From assembly GCF_000407545.1 (NCBI RefSeq), contig NZ_ASWH01000002.1, forward strand, positions 372,001 to 436,000: 64,000 nucleotides of DNA. Direction: 5' to 3'. This document shows positions 54,727 through 63,253 of the stretch, one piece after another. Position 1 is the stretch's first letter, and every line of letters begins with the position of its first letter. The position numbers and the translations under genes were made by a program. A model generated the notes under the pieces. The model was not told where the DNA came from. It worked only from the letters and a program-made list of their open reading frames with translations, and did not search any database. The DNA is from Enterococcus gilvus ATCC BAA-350 (GTDB taxonomy: Bacteria > Bacillota > Bacilli > Lactobacillales > Enterococcaceae).

Positions 54727-54918
54727 TCTTTTAAAAGGAAGAAAAGTGTGTGAAAATGTAATCGTATTCTTTTTATATTTAAGTAAGTAAATGAAGGATT
54801 TAGAAAAGAAAAATTTCACAAAGTAACACATTTCGTGAATTTATTTTAGAAAGTAAGAAAAATAGAAAAAGAGAGGAAAAGACTCTATTTTTGTTTTTTT
54901 AACACAGGAGAGATGACA

Positions 54919-55497
54919 ATGAAAAGAAAACAAGAGAGCCTAGTAACGAAGCGGCGTTTGTTAGAAACCGCGTTTCAAAATTTTTATGAAGTGGGATTTG
55001 AAAATACTTCTTTAGACAAAATATCAAAAGATGCCAATGTTAGTCGCGGTGCGGCTTACTGGCATTTCAAGAATAAGTCAGAGATTTTTAGTGAAGTGAT
55101 CAAAATGACCATCGAAAAAATCAAAGGAGAGAAACGGGCGATCATGCGTGACGAGGACTTGAGCTTTGAGGAAAAAGTCGTAAGAATACTGATCGTACCG
55201 TCACAAAATCAAGCGGAATTCAAATTTATGCAGCAATCACTGAAAACCATGGAGGTCTATCCAGAATTTGCGGAGCTGCTGGATATTTTCCGTGAGACGC
55301 GCGGGCGTCTGTACGAGTTCTTTTTAACGGGATTGAGAAAAGAAGGACTAAATGAGAATGAAGCAGCGGCTGTTTCCAGTATGCTTTACAATTATTTTGA
55401 AGGAATGTATGGTTCTGGAACGCCAGACGAGGTCACAAAAAATTACACACCAGAGGCCATCACCTGCAGTATTTCGATTATTTTTAGGAACATTTAA
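54919..55497 (+). CDS. TetR family transcriptional regulator
   Basis: A 192-residue regulator. The N-terminal helix-turn-helix (LLETAFQNFYEVGFENTSLDKISKDANVSRGAAYWHFKNKSEIF) is of the AcrR/TtgR type, and the rest is a ligand-binding helical domain. The ATG at 54919 is 8 bases after AGGAG; one at 54913 is too close. A terminator separates it from the acyl-CoA operon, but its position directly upstream suggests that it may sense an intermediate of that pathway. Ligand unknown. Confidence 0.85.
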   Translation: MKRKQESLVTKRRLLETAFQNFYEVGFENTSLDKISKDANVSRGAAYWHFKNKSEIFSEVIKMTIEKIKGEKRAIMRDEDLSFEEKVVRILIVPSQNQAEFKFMQQSLKTMEVYPEFAELLDIFRETRGRLYEFFLTGLRKEGLNENEAAAVSSMLYNYFEGMYGSGTPDEVTKNYTPEAITCSISIIFRNI

Positions 55498-55506
55498 AAA
55501 AAAGGA

Positions 55507-55548
55507 GAACTTGTTCACAGCGGTATTTCGCGAACAAGTTCTTTTTTT
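55507..55548 (+). terminator. Terminator of the TetR gene
   Basis: GAACTTGTTC and GAACAAGTTC arms are followed by seven T. Confidence 0.88.
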
Positions 55549-55555
55549 CACTAAA

Positions 55556-55584
55556 TTGACAGCGCTTTCATTAATTCGTATATT
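55556..55584 (+). promoter_or_regulatory. Promoter of the acyl-phosphate operon with perfect cre box
   Basis: TTGACA (55556-55561) and TATATT (55579-55584) are exactly 17 bases apart. TTGACAGCGCTTTCA (55556-55570) fits every position of the cre consensus WTGNNARCGNWWWCA and covers the -35 box. CcpA repression in glucose is expected. Confidence 0.8.
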
Positions 55585-55638
55585 GGAATTGTTAGATACA
55601 TACATGTGTGTATGTAAAAATGAAAGGAGCTTGGGAAA

Positions 55639-56979
55639 ATGGCAATTGAGGAAATGGTACAACAGGCACGTATCGCAATGGACAAAATCAGTGGGTACGA
55701 TCAGGCACAAGTGGATGAGATGCTTTACGTAATTTCGAAAGCAGTATTTGAGCAAGCAGAGCCGTTAGCAAAGTTAGCGATCGAAGAGACCAGATTAGGG
55801 CGTTTGGATCATAAAATCGGTAAGAACCAAGGCATGGCGACGAACATCTTTGCGAGCTTAAAAAACAAACCTTCTGTCGGCGTGATTCGAGAGATTCCAG
55901 AGGAAGGCTTAATTGAGATTGCACATCCTCGCGGCGTCATCGGATCAGTCACGCCAACGACAAACCCGACGATCACACCTTTGGGAAATGGTTTGATGGC
56001 ATTAAAAGGAAGAAATGCCATGATCGTATCCCCGCATCCTCGTTCAAAGAAAACAACAAAGGAAACCATTGAATTGATGCGCGAAGCACTTGTCAGCATT
56101 GGTGCACCAAGAGACCTCCTGCAGGTGATTGAAGAGCCAAGTATCGAATTGTCACAAGAACTTATGCGGTCTGTCGACTTAATCGTAGCAACAGGCGGAC
56201 CAGGATTGGTGAAATCGGCTTATTCTAGCGGTCACCCAGCCTATGGGGTAGGACCAGGAAATGTACAAGCAATTTTGGACCGGGATTACGATGTAGAGAT
56301 TGCCGCAGAGCTTTCAGTGATCGGGCGTTCTTTTGATAACGGCATCGTATGCGCGTGTCAGCAAAGCTTGTTCTACCCAGAGGAAAAAGAAGTGGAATTG
56401 TTTGAACAATTGAAGGATAAAAAGGCAGCACTGTTCACAGAAGAAGAAGACTTAGCAAAATTACGGGACGTACTTTTTATAGAAGGAAAAGCAAATCCGG
56501 AAATGATCGGACAGGACCCTCAACGAATCGCCGAAGCGGCGGGGCTCAGCATTCCGGCAGATAGCGAAATCATCGCTGTGAAGGTCGACGCGGTCGGCAA
56601 GAAGGAGCTGTTCTGTAAAGAAAAAATGGCGCCGGTTCTCGCATTGAAGAGCTACGATACCTTTGAACAGGCTGTCGCTTTTGCTCGGGAAAATCTATTG
56701 TGGGAAGGTTCAGGACACTCGGCAGGATTGTTCAGCAACAGCAAAGAGCACCGAATTTATGCAGGAGAAGTATTGCCAGTCAGTCGTGTCGTGGTGAATC
56801 AGCCAACGATTGATGCGGGCGGATCTCCAGCTAATGGATTGAATCCGACTGTTTCGCTAGGCTGCGGCTCTTGGGGAAATAATATTATCTCAGAGAATCT
56901 GAATTATACTCATTTGATCAATATTTCCCGCGTTGCGATGCCGATTGCGCCGAAGCATGACGGCGAACCGTGGAATTAG
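55639..56979 (+). CDS. CoA-acylating aldehyde dehydrogenase
   Basis: A 446-residue enzyme of the SucD/PduP/AdhE-N group, converting an aldehyde, CoA and NAD to acyl-CoA. Typical motifs are HPRGVIGSVTPTTNPT, SPHPRSKKTTKE, ATGGPGLVKSAYSSGHPAYGVGPGN, and the catalytic C238 in NGIVCACQQS. First gene of the operon: its acyl-CoA would feed the phosphate acyltransferase that follows. GAAAGGAG lies upstream of the ATG. The chain length cannot be read from the sequence; butyraldehyde, propionaldehyde or succinate semialdehyde are possible. Confidence 0.85.
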   Translation: MAIEEMVQQARIAMDKISGYDQAQVDEMLYVISKAVFEQAEPLAKLAIEETRLGRLDHKIGKNQGMATNIFASLKNKPSVGVIREIPEEGLIEIAHPRGVIGSVTPTTNPTITPLGNGLMALKGRNAMIVSPHPRSKKTTKETIELMREALVSIGAPRDLLQVIEEPSIELSQELMRSVDLIVATGGPGLVKSAYSSGHPAYGVGPGNVQAILDRDYDVEIAAELSVIGRSFDNGIVCACQQSLFYPEEKEVELFEQLKDKKAALFTEEEDLAKLRDVLFIEGKANPEMIGQDPQRIAEAAGLSIPADSEIIAVKVDAVGKKELFCKEKMAPVLALKSYDTFEQAVAFARENLLWEGSGHSAGLFSNSKEHRIYAGEVLPVSRVVVNQPTIDAGGSPANGLNPTVSLGCGSWGNNIISENLNYTHLINISRVAMPIAPKHDGEPWN

Positions 56980-56988
56980 GTGACGACG

Positions 56989-57882
56989 ATGCAGAAATTT
57001 GATGCGTTGCTCGCAAATTTTTCTAGTAAGGAGAAGATTCGCATCGGTGTGGTTTGTGCTAACGACGAGGTGACGATTCAATCTGTCTTTCATGAAAAGG
57101 TTCGAGACTACTTGGAGCCGGTCTTGATTGGAGACGAGGCAAAAATACTCGAAATCGTCACCCAAAATGCGTTTTCTGCACGGATCGTTGCGGCGGAGAC
57201 GGAGGAAAAATGTGCCGCGATAGGGGTAGAAATGGTACGAGCGGGCGAGATCGACTTTTTGATGAAGGGCCATCTTCAAACGCGGACCTTTTTAAGAGCT
57301 GTAGTGGATCGTGAAAAGGGCATTGCTGCCAGCGGCTTATTGAGCCATGTAGCATTGAATGAAATTCCTGCCTACCATAAATTATTACTGACAACAGACG
57401 GCGGGATGGTCACCGCACCAAGTAAAGAAGAGAAAAAGACACTGATCGCCCACGGAATCGAAGTCATGAATAAGATCGGCGTTGCCAAACCAAAAGTAGG
57501 CCTTTTAGCTGCGGCGGAAACAGTGAATCCGAAAATTTCGTCGTCGGTAGAAGCCGAAGAAATCATGCGGGAAATACAGTCTGAAGCACCAGAAAGCTGC
57601 TGGATCGATGGCCCGATTTCGTTGGACTTGGCTTTGAGCAAAGAGGTGGCGGCGATCAAGCATTATGAAAGTTCTGTTGCAGGCGATGCGGATATCGTCG
57701 TAGGCCCAGATATCACTACGATGAATGTTTTAGGCAAAAGTCTCACTGTTTTGGCGGGTGCCAAAATGGCTGGCCTGATTATGGGCGCCAGCGTGCCGAT
57801 CGTCATGGTGTCACGCGGGTCAACGGAAGAGGAGAAGGTCTACTCAATTTTAGTCGCTATGTATTGCAGCAAGAGGGGATGA
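56989..57882 (+). CDS. ptb: Phosphate acyltransferase (phosphotransbutyrylase type)
   Basis: A 297-residue enzyme exchanging CoA for phosphate on an acyl group. Its length and motifs (SGLLSHVALNEIPAYHKLLLTTDGGMVTAP; WIDGPISLDLALSKEVA; ADIVVGPDITTMNVLGKSL) match Ptb better than acetate Pta. The start is ambiguous: GTG at 56980 directly after the previous stop, or ATG at 56989, which has AGGTG at the right distance; I use the ATG. The kinase gene follows 3 bases after its stop, giving a compact ptb-buk pair. Confidence 0.88.
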   Translation: MQKFDALLANFSSKEKIRIGVVCANDEVTIQSVFHEKVRDYLEPVLIGDEAKILEIVTQNAFSARIVAAETEEKCAAIGVEMVRAGEIDFLMKGHLQTRTFLRAVVDREKGIAASGLLSHVALNEIPAYHKLLLTTDGGMVTAPSKEEKKTLIAHGIEVMNKIGVAKPKVGLLAAAETVNPKISSSVEAEEIMREIQSEAPESCWIDGPISLDLALSKEVAAIKHYESSVAGDADIVVGPDITTMNVLGKSLTVLAGAKMAGLIMGASVPIVMVSRGSTEEEKVYSILVAMYCSKRG

Positions 57883-57885
57883 CAA

Positions 57886-58956
57886 ATGAAAATTTTAGCA
57901 ATCAATCCTGGATCGACCTCTACGAAAGTTTCCTATTATGTGGATGGAGAAATCATCAAGGAACAGGGCATTTCTCATTCAACAGAAGAACTAAGAAAAT
58001 TTCAAAAGGTCGTCGATCAAATGGAATTTCGTCGAGATATATTATTAGCCTTTATGAAGGAGGAGGGCATTGATCCTAAAGAATTAGACGCTGTAGCTGG
58101 ACGCGGAGGGAGTTTGCCGCCGGTTTCTTCTGGGGCATATGAAGTCAATGCAGAGATGATCGACTATTTAAGAAGGGTCACGAAGATCGAGCATCCTTCA
58201 AATTTAGGGGCGATTCTAGCAAACGAAATCAAAGAACAGGGAAATGAAAAAACGCTCGCCTTGATCTATGATCCGGTGTCAGTAGATGAATTTGAGGATG
58301 TGGCTCGTATTTCTGGATTGAAGGGGATCGAACGCAAGAGTATCGGTCACGCTTTGAATATGCGGGCGGTGGCGATGAAGGTTGCACGAGAAGAAGGATT
58401 GGATTATCAAACAGCGACGGTGATCGTCGCTCACTTAGGTGGAGGAAATACCATCAGTATTCATCATAAAGGCAAGATGATCGACTTGATCTCTGATGAT
58501 GAAGGGCCGTTTTCAACAGAACGTACGGGCGGATTGCCATTGAAGTACGTGATGCCCATGTGCTACGAGCATTCATTGGAAGAAATGATGCGGATCTACA
58601 AACGAGAAGGCGGCTTGAAGTCCTACGCAGGGACGAGCAACGCCAAAAAAATCGAAGAACGCGTGGCGGCTGGCGATGAAGAGCTGAAGACGGTCTATGA
58701 AGGATACATTTATCAAATTGCCAAAGGAATCGGGAGCCTGGCAACCGTGACAAACGGACAAGTGGATCGCATCGCTTTGACCGGCGGTGTCGCTTACTCA
58801 AAAATGGTCGTTTCTGAACTAACGAAACGGGTAGGCTTCATTGCGCCGATCATCACTGTTCCTGGGGAACATGAAATGATTGCTCTGTCAAAAGGAGCAG
58901 AACGGGTCGTCTTAGGACAGGAAGAATTGAAGCAATTTACCAGCTCGGATGTTTAA
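57886..58956 (+). CDS. buk: Butyrate kinase
   Basis: A 356-residue acyl kinase of the acetate/butyrate kinase family, making ATP from an acyl phosphate. The N-terminal ILAINPGSTSTKVSYY motif, the AHLGGGNTISIHHKGKMID block and the PVSVDEFEDVARISG region are typical of Buk. It acts after Ptb to conserve the energy of the acyl-CoA bond. GAGGGG lies before the ATG. Butyrate, isobutyrate or similar short branched acids are possible substrates. Confidence 0.9.
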   Translation: MKILAINPGSTSTKVSYYVDGEIIKEQGISHSTEELRKFQKVVDQMEFRRDILLAFMKEEGIDPKELDAVAGRGGSLPPVSSGAYEVNAEMIDYLRRVTKIEHPSNLGAILANEIKEQGNEKTLALIYDPVSVDEFEDVARISGLKGIERKSIGHALNMRAVAMKVAREEGLDYQTATVIVAHLGGGNTISIHHKGKMIDLISDDEGPFSTERTGGLPLKYVMPMCYEHSLEEMMRIYKREGGLKSYAGTSNAKKIEERVAAGDEELKTVYEGYIYQIAKGIGSLATVTNGQVDRIALTGGVAYSKMVVSELTKRVGFIAPIITVPGEHEMIALSKGAERVVLGQEELKQFTSSDV

Positions 58957-59038
58957 GACGATCAGTCTTAATAAAAGGACAGAATAAGTGTACACATTTC
59001 GTTAAAAAAACAAATGAACAGGGAAAGGGGCAACACAC

Positions 59039-60157
59039 ATGAAAATCAAAGCAGCATTAGTAAAGGAAAAGGGTGCACCCTATGAAATTACCGAACTAGA
59101 ATTGGCCGAGGTCGGGTCGAAGGACGTTTTAGTAAAAATCGTCGCGTCTGGACTGTGTCGTTCAGATTACGGAGAAAGAAATGGAAACAGCATCAACTTT
59201 CCAAATGTTTTGGGGCACGAAGGTGCAGGGATCGTTGAGCAGGTGGGAAATGCGGTAACTTCCGTAGCACCGGGCGACCTCGTGATTCTGTCTTACGCGT
59301 ATTGCGGGGAATGCAAGCACTGTGTAGAAGGACACCCATCCTCTTGTGAAAAATGGTTTGCGGTGAACAATATAGGGAAAAATCCTCGGGGAGAATTTGT
59401 GCTGCACACAGAAGACGGTACAGAGGTTAACAACTTCTTTAATCAATCCTCCTTCTCTACCTATAGCTTGACTGAGGAATCCAATATCGTGAAGGTAGAT
59501 AAAGACGTGGATCTGCGCCTATTGGGACCATTGGGCTGCGGATTAGGAACAGGAAGCGGTGCGGTCCTGAGTGTCCTGCAACCAAAGGTCGGTGAAGGAA
59601 TCGCGGTGTTTGGAACGGGAGCGGTTGGTTTCTCAGCGGTCATGGCAGCGAAAATCGCAGGCTGCTACCCGATCGTGGCAATCGACATCAATGATGGTCG
59701 TTTGGAAAAAGCGAAGGAATTAGGCGCCAGTCATATTTTCAACAGCAAAGAAAATGATCCGCAAGAATTCATTATGGGATTAACCGACGGAAAAGGGTTG
59801 GATTACGTCATCGACTCCACAGGCGTTGGACCTGTGATGACCAAAGCGCTTCACTCCCTCAGCAATTCTGGAACCTTCGTCCCACTAGCGGTTACGCAGA
59901 AAAACTTTGAAGTGAATACGTTCTTTGATCTTGTTTTCGGGAATAAAAAGGTTCGCGGGGTATTGATCGGAGATACGATCGCTAAATACCATTTACCGAA
60001 TCTGATCGAATTTTACAAACGCGGGGAATTTCCATTTGACCAATTTATTAAATACTATGATTTTGAGAATATCAATCAGGCAGAGGCGGATTCTCTTAGC
60101 GGCGAGGTTATCAAAGCAGTGGTGGTGATGGACAAAGAATACCAGCCGCCTAAATGA
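59039..60157 (+). CDS. Zinc-dependent alcohol dehydrogenase (MDR family)
   Basis: A 372-residue medium-chain dehydrogenase. Catalytic zinc ligands include C40 (GLCRSD) and H60-E61 (LGHEGAG). The structural zinc loop YCGECKHCVEGHPSSC has its four cysteines, and the nucleotide fold shows GTGAVG. It resembles aryl or long-chain alcohol dehydrogenases. In this operon it would reduce the same aldehyde to an alcohol, or oxidise the alcohol, balancing NADH from the aldehyde dehydrogenase. GGGAAAGGGG lies upstream. Confidence 0.88.
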   Translation: MKIKAALVKEKGAPYEITELELAEVGSKDVLVKIVASGLCRSDYGERNGNSINFPNVLGHEGAGIVEQVGNAVTSVAPGDLVILSYAYCGECKHCVEGHPSSCEKWFAVNNIGKNPRGEFVLHTEDGTEVNNFFNQSSFSTYSLTEESNIVKVDKDVDLRLLGPLGCGLGTGSGAVLSVLQPKVGEGIAVFGTGAVGFSAVMAAKIAGCYPIVAIDINDGRLEKAKELGASHIFNSKENDPQEFIMGLTDGKGLDYVIDSTGVGPVMTKALHSLSNSGTFVPLAVTQKNFEVNTFFDLVFGNKKVRGVLIGDTIAKYHLPNLIEFYKRGEFPFDQFIKYYDFENINQAEADSLSGEVIKAVVVMDKEYQPPK

Positions 60158-60172
60158 TAGGAGGAGGAGACT

Positions 60173-60844
60173 ATGAAAAAAGGAGACATCATCTGGGTTC
60201 TTTTGTTGGCTGGATTACTGGCGTTGTTCGTGATCCCTGTGACGAGAGATCCAATCTTAGCGTCAAGTAGTGCTCATCCTTATATCGGCGGCTTTATCAA
60301 GTTCGCGATACTGGCGACGATGGGGGATATCCTAGGCAAGCGGATCGCTTCGGGAAACTATCAATTGTCGCTGCAGGTTTTATTCCGGGCGATCGTTTGG
60401 GGAATCATCGGCTGTATGGTAACACTCGTTTTTCCAGTCTTTATGGGTGGTGCCGGCGCGGCACAGGCAGGAAAACTGCTTCCTTTTGCCGGAGTGACTT
60501 TCGTCCAGGCCCTTTGCGGCAGCAGTATCATGAATCTGACCTTTGCCCCTGCGATGAATACCTTCCACCGTGTCATGGACATTTGGATCGAATCAGCAGC
60601 GGCTAACGAGCCAGTGACGTTAAAAAAAATCATCGGGAAAATTGATTGGGTGTCCTTTGTGACCTTCAATTGGTTAAAAGTTGGGATCTTCTTCTGGATT
60701 CCTGTACACACGATCGTGTTTTTATTACCAGAAAATCTTCGGGTGATCGTCGCTGCTTTTTGTTCGATCGCCTTGGGAATCATTCTCTCCTTTGCCTCGA
60801 AAAAGGGGAGCAGTGACCCGAAAGTAGAAGAAAAATTGGCATAA
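60173..60844 (+). CDS. Mpv17/PMP22-like membrane protein
   Basis: A 223-residue protein with about five membrane segments. Two places look like the eukaryotic Mpv17/PMP22 family: HP (35-36) followed by GD (51-52), as in the family's hP..GD motif, and a C-terminal W175-x-P177...F-x-x-P186-x-x-x-R190-V...LS (205-206) pattern. It is the last gene of the acyl-phosphate operon, 15 bases after the alcohol dehydrogenase gene, with GGAGGAGG before the ATG. It may be a channel for the alcohol or acid, but this is inference. Confidence 0.65.
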   Translation: MKKGDIIWVLLLAGLLALFVIPVTRDPILASSSAHPYIGGFIKFAILATMGDILGKRIASGNYQLSLQVLFRAIVWGIIGCMVTLVFPVFMGGAGAAQAGKLLPFAGVTFVQALCGSSIMNLTFAPAMNTFHRVMDIWIESAAANEPVTLKKIIGKIDWVSFVTFNWLKVGIFFWIPVHTIVFLLPENLRVIVAAFCSIALGIILSFASKKGSSDPKVEEKLA

Positions 60845-60881
60845 AAATGGGACAATGAAACTCGCAGCGCTATAAATAAAA

Positions 60882-60942
60882 GAAAACCGACTGTTTGATT
60901 GCTTTCTACATTGAAAGAAATCAAGCGTTCGGCTTTCTTTTT
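60882..60942. terminator. Bidirectional terminator (acyl-phosphate operon and OsmC gene)
   Basis: A long imperfect hairpin pairs AAAACCGA..GTTTGATT..CTTTC with GAAAG..AATCAA..TCGGCTTTC. T-rich runs lie on both strands. Confidence 0.78.
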
Positions 60943-60944
60943 GT

Positions 60945-61379
60945 TTAGGGATTGATATGCAGCTCCATTTCTGGAGCATGGACGATCGTGTCTTTGACTG
61001 GACACGTTTTTTCGATAAAGGCCACCAGTGCTTCGATCTCTTCCTCGGTATTGTCCGCATCAATGTAATAATTGGTAATGATTTTAGAAAAGCCGATCTT
61101 TACATCCGGCTTGCCCTTTAAACGGTCCGAATCGATCTCACCTAAAATCTCGATCCGCATTGAATGCAGGTTGATCTGTTTTGCTTGATAAAAGAACCGA
61201 ACGACCATCATTTTGCAGGCGCCCAACGAACAAAGCAGCGCCTCTAATGGATTCATCGCTTCGTTTGTTCCTCCGACACCGGTTGGTTCATCGATCATAA
61301 ATTCAAATCCGCGAGAAGAGCACTTCAGCCGCATGCCGCCGAGTGATTCAACTTCAGCTTTTAATGTTTGCTTTGCCAT
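60945..61379 (-). CDS. OsmC family protein
   Basis: A 144-residue protein of the OsmC/Ohr family of thiol-dependent peroxidases. The two redox cysteines lie in LLCSLGACKMMV and in EKTCPVKDT. Length and FMIDEPTGVGGTNEAMNPLEALL are typical of the YhfA-like OsmC branch, whose substrate is often unknown. GGAGG precedes the ATG at 61379 by 8 bases. Single gene, convergent with the acyl-phosphate operon; protection from peroxides is likely. Confidence 0.85.
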   Translation of the reverse strand: MAKQTLKAEVESLGGMRLKCSSRGFEFMIDEPTGVGGTNEAMNPLEALLCSLGACKMMVVRFFYQAKQINLHSMRIEILGEIDSDRLKGKPDVKIGFSKIITNYYIDADNTEEEIEALVAFIEKTCPVKDTIVHAPEMELHINP

Positions 61380-61481
61380 GAAACATTCCTCCATTCTTTT
61401 ACTCAATCATACGGTTTTTATTAAAAAAAATAAATAACTTGTGCAATTTTTCTCAACATTACATTTTTTTACAACTTTTCA

Positions 61482-61510
61482 TTGAAAATATTTTGTAAAT
61501 CCTGTATGAT
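61482..61510 (+). promoter_or_regulatory. Promoter of the FNT channel gene
   Basis: TTGAAA (61482-61487) and TATGAT (61505-61510) with a 17-base spacer, 41 bases before the start codon. Confidence 0.65.
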
Positions 61511-61550
61511 ACCTGTACATTATGGCTTTTGCCAAGAAGGAAGGAACCTT

Positions 61551-62408
61551 ATGAAATCGGATTTATTTATGGAAATTGAAGAAACACCTGCGTCTGAAAA
61601 CGAAAAGCATGTGAAGCCTCATTCAGACTTGATGGCTCAGTTGGAGTATTCAATCAGTAAAAAAATGGATTTGTTTAATTCGAGTTTGCCTCGTTATGCA
61701 GTACGTTCCATGCTAGCATGTCTCTTTTTAGCTTTAGGAACGGCTATTGCTTTTTATATCGCTATTCGAATGCAGGAAGCGATTCCTGGTTTGGAAAAAA
61801 TGGCGTATGCCTTTATGTTTAGCTGGTCATTGGTCATGATCCTATTTATGAATGCAGAATTAGGGACGTCGAATATGCTGTACACCACGATCGGTGTGTA
61901 CAAGAAAATGATGTCCGTCTCTTTTGCGGTGAAATTATTATTTACGTGTATTTTGTTCAATTTGATTGGCGGCGTTTTATGCGGCTATCTGTTGTCATTG
62001 ACCGCTCCTTTTGGACACCTAGAACCAGACAACTATATGTTTACTGGGATCGCGTCTAAATTGACAAAATCCACTGGTCAAATCTTAGTAGAAGGGATGT
62101 TTGCGAATATCGTCGTAAACACTGCCGTTTTAGTCAGTCTGCGAATGAAAGACGATGCAGCGAAGGTCATGGCGATCATCTTCATCATCTTCATCTTTGC
62201 CTTTTTAGGTTTTGAGCACGTCATCGCGAACTTCCCAGCATTTTCTTTAGCTTACTTTGCTTCTCATGGAACGATCGCTGAGATGACGGCTGGAAATGTC
62301 GCCCACAATCTATTCTTCACGCTGATTGGAAACTTTATCGGCGGCGGATTGGTCATGGGACTTGGTTATGCATGGTTGAATAACACAGAATCAAAATATG
62401 TCGATTAG
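61551..62408 (+). CDS. Formate/nitrite transporter family protein
   Basis: A 285-residue channel of the FNT family with six membrane segments and a polar N terminus of about 45 residues. Segments show the family's repeated short helices (FMNAELGTSNMLYTTIGVYKK; GMFANIVVNTAVLVSLRMKD; FGLEHVI-like GFEHVIANFPAFSL; NVAHNLFFTLIGNFIGGG). AAGGAAGGA before the ATG at 61551 fixes the start. It would carry formate, nitrite, lactate or a similar small anion. Single gene with its own promoter and terminator. Confidence 0.85.
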   Translation: MKSDLFMEIEETPASENEKHVKPHSDLMAQLEYSISKKMDLFNSSLPRYAVRSMLACLFLALGTAIAFYIAIRMQEAIPGLEKMAYAFMFSWSLVMILFMNAELGTSNMLYTTIGVYKKMMSVSFAVKLLFTCILFNLIGGVLCGYLLSLTAPFGHLEPDNYMFTGIASKLTKSTGQILVEGMFANIVVNTAVLVSLRMKDDAAKVMAIIFIIFIFAFLGFEHVIANFPAFSLAYFASHGTIAEMTAGNVAHNLFFTLIGNFIGGGLVMGLGYAWLNNTESKYVD

Positions 62409-62409
62409 G

Positions 62410-62444
62410 AAGTATCGGGGATTTTTCCCTGATGCTTTTTTTGT
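62410..62444 (+). terminator. Terminator of the FNT channel gene
   Basis: AAGTATCGGGG pairs with CCCTGATGCTT (G-T pairs allowed), followed by seven T. Confidence 0.75.
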
Positions 62445-62503
62445 TGCGAAGGAATGAGATGTATCCTATAGTGAAAGAAACGAGCGGGAAAAGGAGGCTT
62501 TTT

Positions 62504-63217
62504 ATGGCGTTGTATTCAAGTATTTTCACACGAAAATCGACACGTAAGTTCACGGACCAGCCGCTATCAGGAGAGGCATTGGCTGATATCAAAAGCTTTA
62601 TTCAAACAATCCCTCCCTTAGTGCCAGATGCGGAGATTACCTATAAGATCGTGGGTCCAGAAGAAGTCAAGGGGATGGGTATTCCCAAGGCGCCTCATTA
62701 TTTTTTGATTTATGGCAAGGAACAATTTTTAAGAAACACCTGTGCAGGATTTTTGTTTCAGCATGTGGATCTGTATTTATTTTCCAAAGGGTATGCTTCG
62801 CGTTGGCTGGGTATGCTGAAGCCGAAAGAAGCCGAGCCGAATTTTATCATTGGGATGGCCTTTGGGTATCCAGAAAAGGAAGAGAAGCGAACATTAACGG
62901 ATTTTGACCGCAAGCCGCTGAAGGAAATCTCTGAAGGGACGGATTCTCGCTTAGATGCGGTTCGATTAGCGCCCTCTGGTTTAAATGGTCAGCCGTGGTA
63001 TATTATTGCAAAACCAGGTGTGCTATTTGTATACAGGCAGAAGAAAATCAACGGATTGCCGGGGATCATGTATAAAATGACAGATTTGGATGTGGGGATC
63101 GCTCTATGTCATTTAGCTGTAGCGACTGAAGAGAGCGGAAAGAATTTCAACTTTGGGATCACGAAAGGTGCACCGGGTGCTCCAGATGGTTTCCTCTATT
63201 TAGGAACAGTCACGTGA
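62504..63217 (+). CDS. Nitroreductase family protein
   Basis: A 237-residue flavin-dependent oxidoreductase fold. The N-terminal IFTRKSTRKFTDQPLSGEALADIK motif binds FMN, and the later RLAPSGLNGQPWYII and DLDVGIALCHLAVATEE blocks match the nitroreductase family. AAAGGAGG precedes the ATG at 62504, ruling out the upstream in-frame start. Natural substrates are unknown; such enzymes often act as NAD(P)H-dependent quinone, flavin or nitro-compound reductases. Confidence 0.82.
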   Translation: MALYSSIFTRKSTRKFTDQPLSGEALADIKSFIQTIPPLVPDAEITYKIVGPEEVKGMGIPKAPHYFLIYGKEQFLRNTCAGFLFQHVDLYLFSKGYASRWLGMLKPKEAEPNFIIGMAFGYPEKEEKRTLTDFDRKPLKEISEGTDSRLDAVRLAPSGLNGQPWYIIAKPGVLFVYRQKKINGLPGIMYKMTDLDVGIALCHLAVATEESGKNFNFGITKGAPGAPDGFLYLGTVT

Positions 63218-63245
63218 CACCTCTTCAAACCGTTTTGAAGAGGTG
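63218..63245. terminator. Hairpin between convergent genes
   Basis: CACCTCTTCAAA and TTTGAAGAGGTG form a perfect 12-bp stem right after the nitroreductase stop codon. Neither strand has a clear T-run, so termination would be weak or factor-aided. Confidence 0.5.
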
Positions 63246-63253
63246 GGGTGCAC

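Noticed and set aside
60361..61005. 214-codon minus-strand frame over the Mpv17-like gene
   Set aside because: Antisense shadow of the plus-strand gene; composition explained by the other strand and no start site.
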